A stretch of 64,000 bases of DNA from contig NZ_JAGXJY010000009.1 of assembly GCF_019091085.1 (NCBI RefSeq), positions 1-64,000 of the forward strand. Direction: 5' to 3'. The position numbers and the translations under genes were made by a program. Below, piece by piece: positions 17,148 to 25,701 of the stretch. This DNA comes from Mesorhizobium sp. GbtcB19. GTDB lineage: Bacteria > Pseudomonadota > Alphaproteobacteria > Rhizobiales > Rhizobiaceae. A model generated the notes under the pieces. It saw only the letters and a list, made by a program, of their open reading frames with translations. It did not search any database and had not been told where the DNA came from. How positions within the stretch are numbered: the stretch's first letter is position 1; each line of letters starts with the position of its first letter.

Positions 17148-17266
17148 CCCCCTCATCCGGCCGCTTCGCGGCCTCTTCTCCCCGGTGGGGAGAAGAGGCT
17201 GGCTCAGCCGTCGGCGACCTCTTCTCCCTTGGGGGAGAAGGTGGCCCGAAGGGCCGGATGAGGGGG
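17148..17266. repeat. Type B palindromic element
   Basis: Outer inverted ends CCCCCTCATCCGGCC and GGCCGGATGAGGGGG enclose inner hairpins CTTCTCCCC/GGGGAGAAG. The 119-bp unit fills the gap between binding-protein and permease genes of one operon. The outline matches types A and E (G/C-run inverted ends around two nested hairpins), but the sequence differs. Confidence 0.85.
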
Positions 17267-17310
17267 CTGCGTCGTTGAAGGAGACACGCTACCGCGCCTC
17301 CTCATCTCGA

Positions 17311-18840
17311 TCAGGCAGCCGGGGTCATCAGCGCCGGCAGCAGCGCGCCGGACACATGCTGCACGACATTGACCTTCTTCGAATGCACGATCGGCTGCGC
17401 ATACTGCATCAGCGGCAGCACATAGGCCTGCTCGGCGATGTATTTGTCGACGGCCTTCCAGCCGGCGATGCGCTTGGCCTCGTCCTTCTCGCCCCACAGC
17501 GGGTTAATCATGTCGACAAGGTCCTTGCTGTCCCACACCGAATGCGGGCTCGGGCCATACATGGCGAAACCGGTCGAGGTGGTGGGGTCGCCGATGGAAT
17601 TGCCCCAATTGTAGAAGGCGGCCGGCGCCAGCTTGTCGGCGGCGCGCAGCTCGTAATGCTTGGCGATCTCATAGACCTCGATATTGGCCTCTATGCCGAC
17701 CTTGCGCCACATGCCGACGATCGCCTGGATCATCTCATAGTCCTTAGGCTTGAAGCCCTTGGTGGTCTGGATGGTGAACTTGACCGGCTTCTTGGTCGAA
17801 TAGCCGGAAGCGGCGAGCAGTTCCTTGGCCTTTTCGGGATTATGCTCGACCTTGATCGAGGGATCGAAGGCCGTGTATTCCGGCGTCTCCAGCGTCGCGA
17901 TCGGCTGGCCGTAGCCGCGCAGCAGGCGCTTGACCAGGAGCTCCTTGTCCACCGCCATCACGGCCGCCTGGCGGACATTCTTGTCCAGCATCGCCTCGAT
18001 GTCGTTGAAGAAGATCATGCCGATGTCGGAGACGTTCTTGATCGAGCCGGCGAGTCCCTTCTTGGCGATCAGCCGGTCATATTCCTCATAGGGGATTTCG
18101 AGCGTCACCTGCGAGGAGCCGGATTCGATCTCGGCGACGCGGCTCGCCGCGTCGGTGACGAACTTGATCGTCACATTCTCGAAGGCGGGCTTGGCGCCCC
18201 AGTAGTTCGGATTGGCCTTCAGCCGCAGGAAGGCGTTGCGCTCGAATTTGTCGACCATATACGGGCCGGTGCCGATCGGGGCCTTCTCGAAACCTTCGGC
18301 GCCGACCTTCTCGTAATAGGCCTTGGGCAGGAAGTAGCCGGTCAAAAACGACATCCATTTGAAATAGACCGGGTCGAACTGCACGACGTCGCCGGTGATC
18401 TTGTTGCCGTCGATCTTGAAGTTGTTGACGTTCTTCCAGACGAACTGGATCGGGTTGCCGGTCTTCTCGTCGCCGGCGCGTGTCAGCGACCACACCACGT
18501 CTTCCGGCGTGAAGGGCGAGCCGTCATGCCATTTGACGCCCTCGCGCACCGTCATCGTCACCTTGGTGCGGTCCTCGTTCCAGCCCCATTCGGTGAGCAG
18601 GCCCGGCGTGAAGGAGAGGTCCGGCTTCTGGCCGATGATCTGGTCGAACACCGACTGGTAGAGGCCCTGGATGGTCGGGTTGACGGCCGAGGGGCCGGTC
18701 GTTGGATCCCAGGAGGGCAAATTGACGTTGTAGGCGATGGTGAGCTCGTCCGCCGCTTTTGCTGCTTTCGGCAGACCGAGCGTGGCCGCGCCGATCGCGG
18801 CGGCGCCATATCCAAGCAAGTCACGTCTGTTGATGGTCAT
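17311..18840 (-). CDS. Peptide-type ABC transporter substrate-binding protein (family 5)
   Basis: 509 aa SBP_bac_5 protein. Residues 1-28 are a twin-arginine-like or Sec signal peptide (INRRDLLGYGAAAIGAATLG). Family hallmarks include LLTEWGWNEDRTKVTMTVREGVKWHDG, FTPEDVVWSL and PIGTGPYMVDKF. It starts a leftward importer operon, and may itself be read from the FAD oxidoreductase gene upstream (92-bp gap, same strand), which would put transport under operator D. Proteins of this family carry peptides, opines, and also aromatic or sugar-acid compounds. Confidence 0.93.
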   Translation of the reverse strand: MTINRRDLLGYGAAAIGAATLGLPKAAKAADELTIAYNVNLPSWDPTTGPSAVNPTIQGLYQSVFDQIIGQKPDLSFTPGLLTEWGWNEDRTKVTMTVREGVKWHDGSPFTPEDVVWSLTRAGDEKTGNPIQFVWKNVNNFKIDGNKITGDVVQFDPVYFKWMSFLTGYFLPKAYYEKVGAEGFEKAPIGTGPYMVDKFERNAFLRLKANPNYWGAKPAFENVTIKFVTDAASRVAEIESGSSQVTLEIPYEEYDRLIAKKGLAGSIKNVSDIGMIFFNDIEAMLDKNVRQAAVMAVDKELLVKRLLRGYGQPIATLETPEYTAFDPSIKVEHNPEKAKELLAASGYSTKKPVKFTIQTTKGFKPKDYEMIQAIVGMWRKVGIEANIEVYEIAKHYELRAADKLAPAAFYNWGNSIGDPTTSTGFAMYGPSPHSVWDSKDLVDMINPLWGEKDEAKRIAGWKAVDKYIAEQAYVLPLMQYAQPIVHSKKVNVVQHVSGALLPALMTPAA

Positions 18841-18932
18841 GGTCGTTCCCCTTGTTGGTTGTCATTTGTCCGCGCGGCGTTTTTTCATTCGCTAGGTCTG
18901 GTGGGCAACCGCGCCTTGTCCATCCCGGAATT

Positions 18933-20507
18933 CTAATTCCCTCCCAGCTGTTGGGCGAGCATGAAGCCTGAGCCTGCGCCCGTTCCGGCGCCCGGCCAAG
19001 TCGCGGCGCCGGTGAGGTAGAGATTGGCGAGCGGCGTGTTCCAGCGCGCGAAGCCGCGCGCCGGACGGAACAGGAAGTTCTGCGACAGGTGATGGCTGCC
19101 GCAGATCTGGTCGCCGCCGACGAGGTTCGGGTTTTCGCGCTCGAGGTCGAGCGGCGAGAAAACCGCGTGGCCAAGTATCTTGCTGCGCAAACCCGGCGCG
19201 TAGCTCTCGATGATGTCGAGCACACGTTCGGCGTAGGCGTCCTTGACCGCATCCCAATGCGCGGGCGCGAGCGTGCCGGCCGCATCGCCGAGGATCTCAG
19301 CCGGCAGCATGCGCACCTGCACCCACAGAACATGCTTGCCCGCCGGCGCGCGCGAGGGATCGACCGCCGTCGGCTGGCCGACGACCAGCACCGGCTGGTC
19401 GGGCAGCAGGCCGGCGATCGCCTGCTGGTAGGTGCGCGACATGGCGTCGAGCGAGGGCGCCAGATGCACATAGGCGAACTGGCGAAGCTCGGCGCCGGCG
19501 CTCCAGTCGGGTAAATCGTCCAGCGCCAGATGGATCATCATCGTGCCCGGTGCATGGCGAAATTTCTTCATCGCCGCGTCGAAGCCGGCGTCGCCGGAGC
19601 CATTGGGCAGCAGCTTGCCCGGCAAGGCTTTCGGTGCGACACCGGCAATGACGGCCTTGCGCGCGACATGGGTTTCGTCGGACGCCAGCCGCACCCCGCT
19701 CGCCTTGCTGCCGGTGACCATGATCCCGGTGACGTCCGCGCCCGTCGTGATCTGGCCGCCGGCCGCCGTCACCATGCCGGCCAGGGCGCGGATGATGGTG
19801 TCGGCGCCGCCCTTGCCCAGCACCATGCCGAAACTCTGGTTGGCCATCGATTCCAGATAGGGGAACACCGCACCCCCGGCGATGTCGGGCGCGAAGTCGA
19901 GATGCATGCCCCAGGCGGCGAGCGTCGTGCGCACATGCGGCGTCTCGAAATTCTCCTCAAGCCATGCGCGCGGCGAGGAGAAAAGCAGCCGACCCGTATC
20001 CAGCGCGCCGGCAAGGCCCTTCTTGCGCCACAGGTTCCAGCCCGTGCCGGCCAGTGCCCTTGCGCTCATCGGCGATCCGAGCAGCCGGAAAAGATGCTCG
20101 GCCTCGCCGGGGAAGGCGCCCACCAGCCGGCGCCATGTGGCGGCATCGGCCGCCGAGAAGGCTGCCAGCCGCGAGGCGGTCTTTTCGAGGTCGTTGCTGA
20201 CGCCGAACCATTTCCCGTCTGGAAAGGCACTGGCGAAACAGTCGGCCACCGGCGCGAAGTCCAGACCGTGGCTTTTCAATTCATTTGCATATTTCCGGTG
20301 GAACGCGGAGCCGGCGAACAGGCTCAGATTCATCGCGCCGAAATCATGCCGGAAGCCGGGAAGCGTGTATTCGCCGGTTTGCACGGCGCCGCCGATCGTC
20401 TGGCTGCGCTCGAAAACTGCTATTTTCCAGCCTTTGAGCGCCAGATGCGCGGCGCATGCCAGACTGTTGTGGCCCGCCCCGACAAAGATGGCGTCGAACT
20501 CGCTCAC
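18933..20507 (-). CDS. Phytoene-desaturase-like FAD oxidoreductase 1
   Basis: 524 aa flavoprotein amine oxidase / CrtI-type protein. N-terminal dinucleotide motif FVGAGHNSLACAAHLALKG with ERSQTIGGAVQTGEY, and C-terminal FAD motif YLTGAATWPGAGTGAGSG. It is a paralogue of the protein at 21438-23009: both have NLVGGD and a PGAG..GGSG-type ending. The two genes diverge around operator D. Such CrtI-like proteins oxidise (desaturate or isomerise) hydrophobic or cyclic substrates, and carotenoid synthesis is unlikely because no other crt gene is near. A role in oxidising an indole or other ring substrate is inferred. Confidence 0.88.
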   Translation of the reverse strand: MSEFDAIFVGAGHNSLACAAHLALKGWKIAVFERSQTIGGAVQTGEYTLPGFRHDFGAMNLSLFAGSAFHRKYANELKSHGLDFAPVADCFASAFPDGKWFGVSNDLEKTASRLAAFSAADAATWRRLVGAFPGEAEHLFRLLGSPMSARALAGTGWNLWRKKGLAGALDTGRLLFSSPRAWLEENFETPHVRTTLAAWGMHLDFAPDIAGGAVFPYLESMANQSFGMVLGKGGADTIIRALAGMVTAAGGQITTGADVTGIMVTGSKASGVRLASDETHVARKAVIAGVAPKALPGKLLPNGSGDAGFDAAMKKFRHAPGTMMIHLALDDLPDWSAGAELRQFAYVHLAPSLDAMSRTYQQAIAGLLPDQPVLVVGQPTAVDPSRAPAGKHVLWVQVRMLPAEILGDAAGTLAPAHWDAVKDAYAERVLDIIESYAPGLRSKILGHAVFSPLDLERENPNLVGGDQICGSHHLSQNFLFRPARGFARWNTPLANLYLTGAATWPGAGTGAGSGFMLAQQLGGN

Positions 20508-20524
20508 GCCCCGCCCCGAAAATG

Positions 20525-20538
20525 CTTTATGCTTAAAG
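20525..20538. promoter_or_regulatory. Putative operator D (CTTTATGCTTAAAG)
   Basis: A 14-bp palindrome with one mismatched pair, in the 122-bp gap between FAD oxidoreductase 1 (start 20507) and the cyclase gene (start 20630). The core matches sites A, B and C. Its centre is only about 24 bp from the leftward start, where bound repressor would block the promoter. Confidence 0.6.
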
Positions 20539-20629
20539 ATAATTGCAGATGCATATGTTTTCGTCTAGTAGGTATGTTAAGGGCCGCGACGAGCCTTGAT
20601 GATCACCAGATAAGAGGGAACGAAAGACC

Positions 20630-21421
20630 ATGGACACGCAAAAACTCCTCGGCGAGGTCGCCGGCCAGCTGCTTTCGGGCGGCATCAAGGTGGTCGATTT
20701 GTCGGCGCCGCTCGGCCCCAACACGCCGCTGATCAAGCTGCCGCCGGAACTCGCCGTCGACACGCCGAAGGTCGAGATCCACGCGATCTCCAAATATGAC
20801 AAGAACGGTCCCTGGTGGGCCTGGAACTGGCTGAAGCTCGGCGAGCATTCGGGCACGCATTTCGACGCGCCGCAGCACTGGATCACCGGCAAGGACTATC
20901 CGGACGGCGCTACCGACACCATTCCGGCGCAGAATTTCGTCGGCCCGGTCAACGTCATCGATTGCTCAGCGGAATCCGCCGCCGATCACGATTTCCTGCT
21001 CACCGTCGACCACATCAAGGCCTGGGAAGCCAAGCACGGCGCCATCAATCCCGGCGAATGGGTGGTGATGCGCACCGACTGGTACAAGCGCAACGGCTCC
21101 GAAGCCGAGTTCCTCAACGCCAATGAGACCGGCCCGCACACGCCGGGCCCAACGGCGGAAGCCATCCAGTTCCTGATCAGCAAGGACATCAAGGGCTGGG
21201 GCTCGGAGACCATCGGCACCGACGCCGGCAAGGCCGGCGGCATGGAGCCGCCGTTCCCGGCGCACACGCTGATGCATAAGGCCAACCGCTATGGGCTGGC
21301 CAGCCTCTGCAATCTCGACCAGTTGCCGCCGAAAGGCGCGATCCTGATCGCGGCACCGCTCAAGATCGAGCACGGCACCGGCAGCCCGATCCGCGCGCTG
21401 GCGCTGGTGCCGCGGGGTTAA
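20630..21421 (+). CDS. Cyclase family metal hydrolase (isatin hydrolase / KynB-like)
   Basis: 263 aa, PF04199-type hydrolase. The metal-binding motif HxGTHxDxPxH is present as HSGTHFDAPQH at residues 73-83 (H73, H77, D79, H83). Family members include kynurenine formamidase (about 210 aa) and isatin hydrolase (about 260 aa); the length and the ending with NLDQLPPKGA and GTGSPIRALAL are more like the isatin hydrolase group. It opens lactam, lactone or formamide bonds with Mn or Zn. It heads a rightward set cyclase, FAD oxidoreductase, MarR, IorA, IorB. Isatin as substrate is a hypothesis from context. Confidence 0.87.
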   Translation: MDTQKLLGEVAGQLLSGGIKVVDLSAPLGPNTPLIKLPPELAVDTPKVEIHAISKYDKNGPWWAWNWLKLGEHSGTHFDAPQHWITGKDYPDGATDTIPAQNFVGPVNVIDCSAESAADHDFLLTVDHIKAWEAKHGAINPGEWVVMRTDWYKRNGSEAEFLNANETGPHTPGPTAEAIQFLISKDIKGWGSETIGTDAGKAGGMEPPFPAHTLMHKANRYGLASLCNLDQLPPKGAILIAAPLKIEHGTGSPIRALALVPRG

Positions 21422-21437
21422 AGCCAAGGCCACGACG

Positions 21438-23009
21438 ATGACCGCCCCCGATCACATCATCGTCGGCAGCGGCATCAACGCCCTGGTATGCGCTGCGATG
21501 CTTGGCGCCAAGGGCGCCAAGGTGCTGGTGCTCGAGCGCAACGATCGCATCGGCGGTTGCATGCGCACCGAGGAGATCACCGCGCCAGGCTTCGTCCACG
21601 ACGTGATGGCGACGACCTTCGTGCTGTTCATCACCTCGCCGGCCTTTGCAGCGCTTGGCAAGGACCTTGCGCGGCACGGGCTGGAGTTCTGCCACACGGC
21701 GACGCCCACCGGCGTGCTCAGGCCCGACGGCAGCCATGCCGTGCTCACCACCGACCGCGCCGCCAACATCGTGTCGCTCAACCAGATCGCGCCCAATGAC
21801 GGCGACCGCCATGGCGGCGATGTCGGCGACATCGAGCGCAACGCCGGGCTGTTGTTCGGCCTGCTCGGCGGCGCGCTCTGGTCTTACCCGACGACCAGGC
21901 TCATGGCCGGCGAGGCCTGGCGGCGCGGCCCGCGCAACCTCGCCGCCTTCATGGGCGAGGCGCTGGTGCCGGCGCGCGGCTGGCTGGAAACGACCTACAC
22001 CTCCGATACGGTGCGCGCGCTCTGGGCGCCGTGGGTGCTGCATGCCGGGCTCGGGCCGGAAGACGCGTTCTCCGGCCAGATCGCCAAGGTCATCGCCTTC
22101 GCGCTGGAGGCCGCCGGCGCGCCGATCGTCAAGGGCGGCGCCAGGAACCTGCTTGCCGCCTTCGAGGGCCTGATCAGGGAGCGCGGCGGCGAAATCCGCG
22201 TCAACGCCGATGTCGCTGGGATCGTCCAGACTGGTGGCCGCGCCTCCGGCGTCCGGCTCGCGTCCGGCGAAACGGTGAGCGCCGCCAAGAACGTCATCTG
22301 CTCGGCCACGCCGACGCAGCTCTATGGCCGCCTGCTCGGCAAGGAGGCGCCGGAGGCAGCCACCAAGGCCACGCAGTCCTATCGCTACGGCAAGGGCAAC
22401 TTCCAGATCCACTACGCGCTGAACAAGCCGCCGGCCTGGCGTGGCGCGGGCCTCGACAAGGTGGCGCTGCTGCATTTGACGCCGGGATTGGACGGTGTGT
22501 CGAAAGCCTGCAACGAAGCAGTGCGCGGCCTGCTGCCCGAGGTGCCGACCATCTGCGTCGGCCAGCCGCATGCGCTCGACCCGTCGCGCTGTCCGGAAGG
22601 CAAGGCGATCCTGTGGCTGCAACTGCCGGAGGCGCCGCGCCACATCAAGGGCGATGCGGCCGGCAAGCTTGAGGCTCAGGCCGACGGAAGCTGGAGCGAG
22701 ACGCTGCGCGAGGCCTATGCCGACCGCGCCGAGGCGATCCTCGCCAACCACATCGAGGGTTTTCGCGAGACCATCATTGCGCGCCGCGCCTACTCGCCCG
22801 CCGATCTCGAAGCGATGAACATCAACCTGGTCGGCGGCGATCCCTATGGCGGCTCTTCGACCATCGACCAGTCCTTCCTGTGGCGGCCGTTCAAGGCCAG
22901 CCGCAACCACGAGACCGGGATCAAGGGCCTCTATCACATCGGCGCCTCGACCCATCCGGGCGCCGGCCTTGGCGGCGGCTCCGGCTTCCTTTTGGCGGGG
23001 AAGCTGTGA
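21438..23009 (+). CDS. Phytoene-desaturase-like FAD oxidoreductase 2
   Basis: 523 aa, starting 16 bp after the cyclase. FAD motif IIVGSGINALVCAAMLGAKG, then ERNDRIGGCMRTEE, and C-terminal HIGASTHPGAGLGGGSG. Same family and length as the divergent gene at 18933-20507, so one likely arose by duplication of the other; they may act on successive intermediates or form a heteromer. Its stop overlaps the next start as TGATG. No membrane segment is obvious. Reaction unknown. Confidence 0.88.
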   Translation: MTAPDHIIVGSGINALVCAAMLGAKGAKVLVLERNDRIGGCMRTEEITAPGFVHDVMATTFVLFITSPAFAALGKDLARHGLEFCHTATPTGVLRPDGSHAVLTTDRAANIVSLNQIAPNDGDRHGGDVGDIERNAGLLFGLLGGALWSYPTTRLMAGEAWRRGPRNLAAFMGEALVPARGWLETTYTSDTVRALWAPWVLHAGLGPEDAFSGQIAKVIAFALEAAGAPIVKGGARNLLAAFEGLIRERGGEIRVNADVAGIVQTGGRASGVRLASGETVSAAKNVICSATPTQLYGRLLGKEAPEAATKATQSYRYGKGNFQIHYALNKPPAWRGAGLDKVALLHLTPGLDGVSKACNEAVRGLLPEVPTICVGQPHALDPSRCPEGKAILWLQLPEAPRHIKGDAAGKLEAQADGSWSETLREAYADRAEAILANHIEGFRETIIARRAYSPADLEAMNINLVGGDPYGGSSTIDQSFLWRPFKASRNHETGIKGLYHIGASTHPGAGLGGGSGFLLAGKL

Positions 23010-23491
23010 TGGAACAGAAGCTCGCCGAAAAGCGCCAGCGCATCTCGACCCTCGGCCAGATCGGGCTGCAGCAGTTCGCGCCCTATCTGATGAACCGCAT
23101 CATGGGCCGCTACAACGCCACTTTGCGCGAGGATTTCCGCAAGCAGGGCCTGACCATCCCGCAGGTGCGCACATTGGCGGTGCTCTCTGTCACCGACGGC
23201 GTCACCATCAACGACCTCTCGGTCTATACGGTCATCGAACAGTCGACGCTCAGCCGCACGCTCGACACGCTGGAAGGCCAGGGCCTGGTGCGGCGCGAGC
23301 AGGGCGTGACCGACAGCCGCTTCCGCCATGTGTTCCTGACTGATGATGGGCGCGCTCTGTTCACGCGCGCCTGGCCGGCCATGCATGACGCCTTCGAGGC
23401 GATGTTCGACGATGTCGACGATGCCGAATACGCGGCGCTGATCGCGACGCTGCAGAAAATGCTGAAGAACATTCGCAAGCACGAAATCTAG
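23009..23491 (+). CDS. MarR family transcriptional regulator
   Basis: 160 aa from the ATG at 23009, coupled to the oxidoreductase stop (TGATG). Winged-helix region LTIPQVRTLAVLS, recognition helix around YTVIEQSTLSRTLDTLEGQGLV, wing RREQGVTDSRFRHVFLTDDG. It is only distantly related to the MarR at 9243-9707. Encoded in the operon that starts beside operator D, it is the natural candidate to bind that site and to sense an intermediate of the pathway. Confidence 0.92.
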   Translation: MEQKLAEKRQRISTLGQIGLQQFAPYLMNRIMGRYNATLREDFRKQGLTIPQVRTLAVLSVTDGVTINDLSVYTVIEQSTLSRTLDTLEGQGLVRREQGVTDSRFRHVFLTDDGRALFTRAWPAMHDAFEAMFDDVDDAEYAALIATLQKMLKNIRKHEI

Positions 23492-23547
23492 AGGTACGCG
23501 CCGCCTCCCCCAAGGCAACGGGAAGGCGGCAACGGAAGGAGGCAGAG

Positions 23548-25701
23548 ATGGCCGAACGGTCTTTTGCCAAGGAAGTCGAAAAGCTGAGGCTGGGCGCCGG
23601 CGAGGAATTCGCGGGCGAGGGTATCCTCGCCATCACCAAGGCGCTGCTGCAATGCGGCGTCGGCTATGTCGGCGGCTACCAGGGCGCGCCGATCAGCCAT
23701 CTGATGGACGTGCTGGCCGACGCGCAGGACATCCTCGGCGAGCTCGGCGTGCATTTCGAGGCGAGCGCTTCCGAAGCGACCGCCACCGCCATGCTTGCCG
23801 CCTCCGTGCACTATCCGATCCGCGGCGCCGCCACCTTCAAGTCGACGGTCGGCACCAATGTCGCTTCCGATGCGCTCGCCAATCTCGCGTCCGGCGGCGT
23901 CACCGGCGGCGCGCTGATCATCGTCGGCGAGGACTATGGCGAGGGCTCCTCGATCATGCAGGAGCGCAGCCATGCCTTCGCCATGAAGAGCCAGGTCTGG
24001 CTGCTCGACCCGCGCCCGAACCTGCCCTCGATCGTCAAGGCGGTCGAGGACGGCTTCGAACTGTCGGAGGTGTCGAACACGCCGGTGATGCTGCAGGTGC
24101 GCATCCGCTGCTGCCACGTCCACGGACATTTCATCGCCAAGGACAACAAGCGCCCGCCAATGTCGGTCGCCGATGCGCTGTCGGCGCCGCGCCGCGACAC
24201 CGGCCGCATCGTCCTGCCGCCCGCCTCCTTCCTGCATGAGAAGGAGAAGGTCGCCAAGCGCTGGCCGGCGGCGGTCGATTTCATCAAGAGTCGCAAGATC
24301 AACGAGATGTTCGGGCCGGACCATGGCTCGGTCGGCATCGTCATGCAGGGCGGCATGTACAATTCCGTCATCCGTGCGCTGCAGCGGCTCGGCCTCGCCG
24401 ACACCTATGGCGACACCGACGTGCCTCTCTATGTGCTGAACGCCGTCTACCCGCTGGTCGACGACGAGTTCCTCACCTTCTGCGAAGGCAAGCAGGCGGT
24501 GCTGGTCGTCGAGGAAGGCCAGCCCAATTACATCGAGCAGGCCTTTGCCGCGATGCTGCACAAGGCCGGCCGCGGCACCAGGCTGGTCGGCAAGGAGCAT
24601 CTGCCGATGGCCGGCGAATATACCGGCCAGGTGATGCTCGACGGCATCGGCTCCTTCCTGCGCGCCAACGCTCCGCATCTGCTGCCGGGCGAAGTACGCG
24701 CCCCGAACAAAACGGGCGAGGGTGTCGATACGGCCGACCTCATCAATGTCGTTCCTGGACGTCCGCCGGGCTTCTGCATCGGCTGTCCGGAGCGGCCGAT
24801 CTTCGCGGCCACAAAGCTGGTCGAGCAGGAGCTCGGCAAACACCACATCGCCTCCGACATCGGCTGCCACCTGTTCTCGATCATGCCGCCCTTCGAGCTC
24901 GGCGCCACCACCATGGGCTATGGGCTTGGCCCGGCCTCGGCCTCCGCCTTCAATTCGCCCGATGCAAAACGCCGCTCGATCTCCTTCGTCGGCGACGGTG
25001 GCTTCTGGCACAACGGCCTGACCTCCTCGATCGGCAACGCCGTCTTCAACAAGAATGACGGCGTCATCGTCATCGTCGACAATTTCTACTCGGCCGCGAC
25101 CGGAGGGCAGGACATATTGTCCTCGCGCGCCCCGAACCGGACAAAGTCGACGAAACATCCGATCACCGAGGCGGTGAAGGGCATGGGCGTCAAATGGCTG
25201 CGCCACATCGACCGCACCTATGATGTCGGCAAGATGCAAGCCACCTTGCGCGAGGCGCTGACGACAGAGGAGAAGGGGCCGAAGGTCATCGTGGCCTCGT
25301 CCGAATGCATGCTCAACCGCCAGCGCCGCGAGAAGCCGCTGGTCGACAAGGCGATCAAGGGCGGCGAGCGCGTGGTGAAGCCGAAATTCGGCGTCGACGA
25401 GGACATCTGCACCGGCGACCACGCCTGCATGCGGCTTTCCGGTTGCCCGTCGCTGTCGGTGAAGTCGCTCGACGATCCGCTGCGCGACGATCCGGTGGCC
25501 TCGATCGACCAGAATTGCGTCGGCTGCGGCAATTGCGGCGAGGTGGCGGATGCCGCCGTGCTCTGCCCGTCCTTCTACCGCGCCGATGTCGTGCACAATC
25601 CCGGCCGCTGGGATCGGTTTCTCGAAAGCGCGCGCCGCGCGGTCATCGGCCTGCTGCAGCGTCGCCGCGAGCGCCGCCGCTTGATGTTCGCCGATGCTTG
25701 A
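23548..25701 (+). CDS. iorA: IorA-like 2-oxoacid:ferredoxin oxidoreductase, TPP subunit
   Basis: 717 aa, long IorA type of aerobic proteobacteria. Order: pyrimidine-binding half (about 20-190, GGYQGAPISHLMD), a transketolase-C-like middle, the TPP-binding half (GDGGFWHNGL followed by NKNDGVIVIVDN), and a C-terminal ferredoxin-like domain. The second cluster motif is canonical (CVGCGNC with a later CP). The first reads CTGDHACMRLSGCPSL, with one expected cysteine replaced, so perhaps only one [4Fe-4S] cluster is bound there. These enzymes turn an aryl 2-oxo acid plus CoA into acyl-CoA, CO2 and reduced acceptor. Indolepyruvate is the name-giving substrate; an arylglyoxylate such as isatinate is my alternative. 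Confidence 0.9.
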   Translation: MAERSFAKEVEKLRLGAGEEFAGEGILAITKALLQCGVGYVGGYQGAPISHLMDVLADAQDILGELGVHFEASASEATATAMLAASVHYPIRGAATFKSTVGTNVASDALANLASGGVTGGALIIVGEDYGEGSSIMQERSHAFAMKSQVWLLDPRPNLPSIVKAVEDGFELSEVSNTPVMLQVRIRCCHVHGHFIAKDNKRPPMSVADALSAPRRDTGRIVLPPASFLHEKEKVAKRWPAAVDFIKSRKINEMFGPDHGSVGIVMQGGMYNSVIRALQRLGLADTYGDTDVPLYVLNAVYPLVDDEFLTFCEGKQAVLVVEEGQPNYIEQAFAAMLHKAGRGTRLVGKEHLPMAGEYTGQVMLDGIGSFLRANAPHLLPGEVRAPNKTGEGVDTADLINVVPGRPPGFCIGCPERPIFAATKLVEQELGKHHIASDIGCHLFSIMPPFELGATTMGYGLGPASASAFNSPDAKRRSISFVGDGGFWHNGLTSSIGNAVFNKNDGVIVIVDNFYSAATGGQDILSSRAPNRTKSTKHPITEAVKGMGVKWLRHIDRTYDVGKMQATLREALTTEEKGPKVIVASSECMLNRQRREKPLVDKAIKGGERVVKPKFGVDEDICTGDHACMRLSGCPSLSVKSLDDPLRDDPVASIDQNCVGCGNCGEVADAAVLCPSFYRADVVHNPGRWDRFLESARRAVIGLLQRRRERRRLMFADA

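Noticed and set aside
17125..18936. Long plus-strand frame opposite the binding-protein gene
   Set aside because: Begins inside repeat type B and has no recognisable domain; the minus-strand gene has signal peptide and family motifs.
20630..21421. Kynurenine formamidase of tryptophan breakdown
   Set aside because: The motif fits the superfamily, but the protein is longer than typical KynB and no tryptophan 2,3-dioxygenase or clear kynureninase is in the cluster. Kept only as an alternative.
18933..23009. Carotenoid synthesis genes
   Set aside because: Only CrtI-like folds are present; no crtB, crtE or crtY neighbours, and the context is aromatic catabolism.
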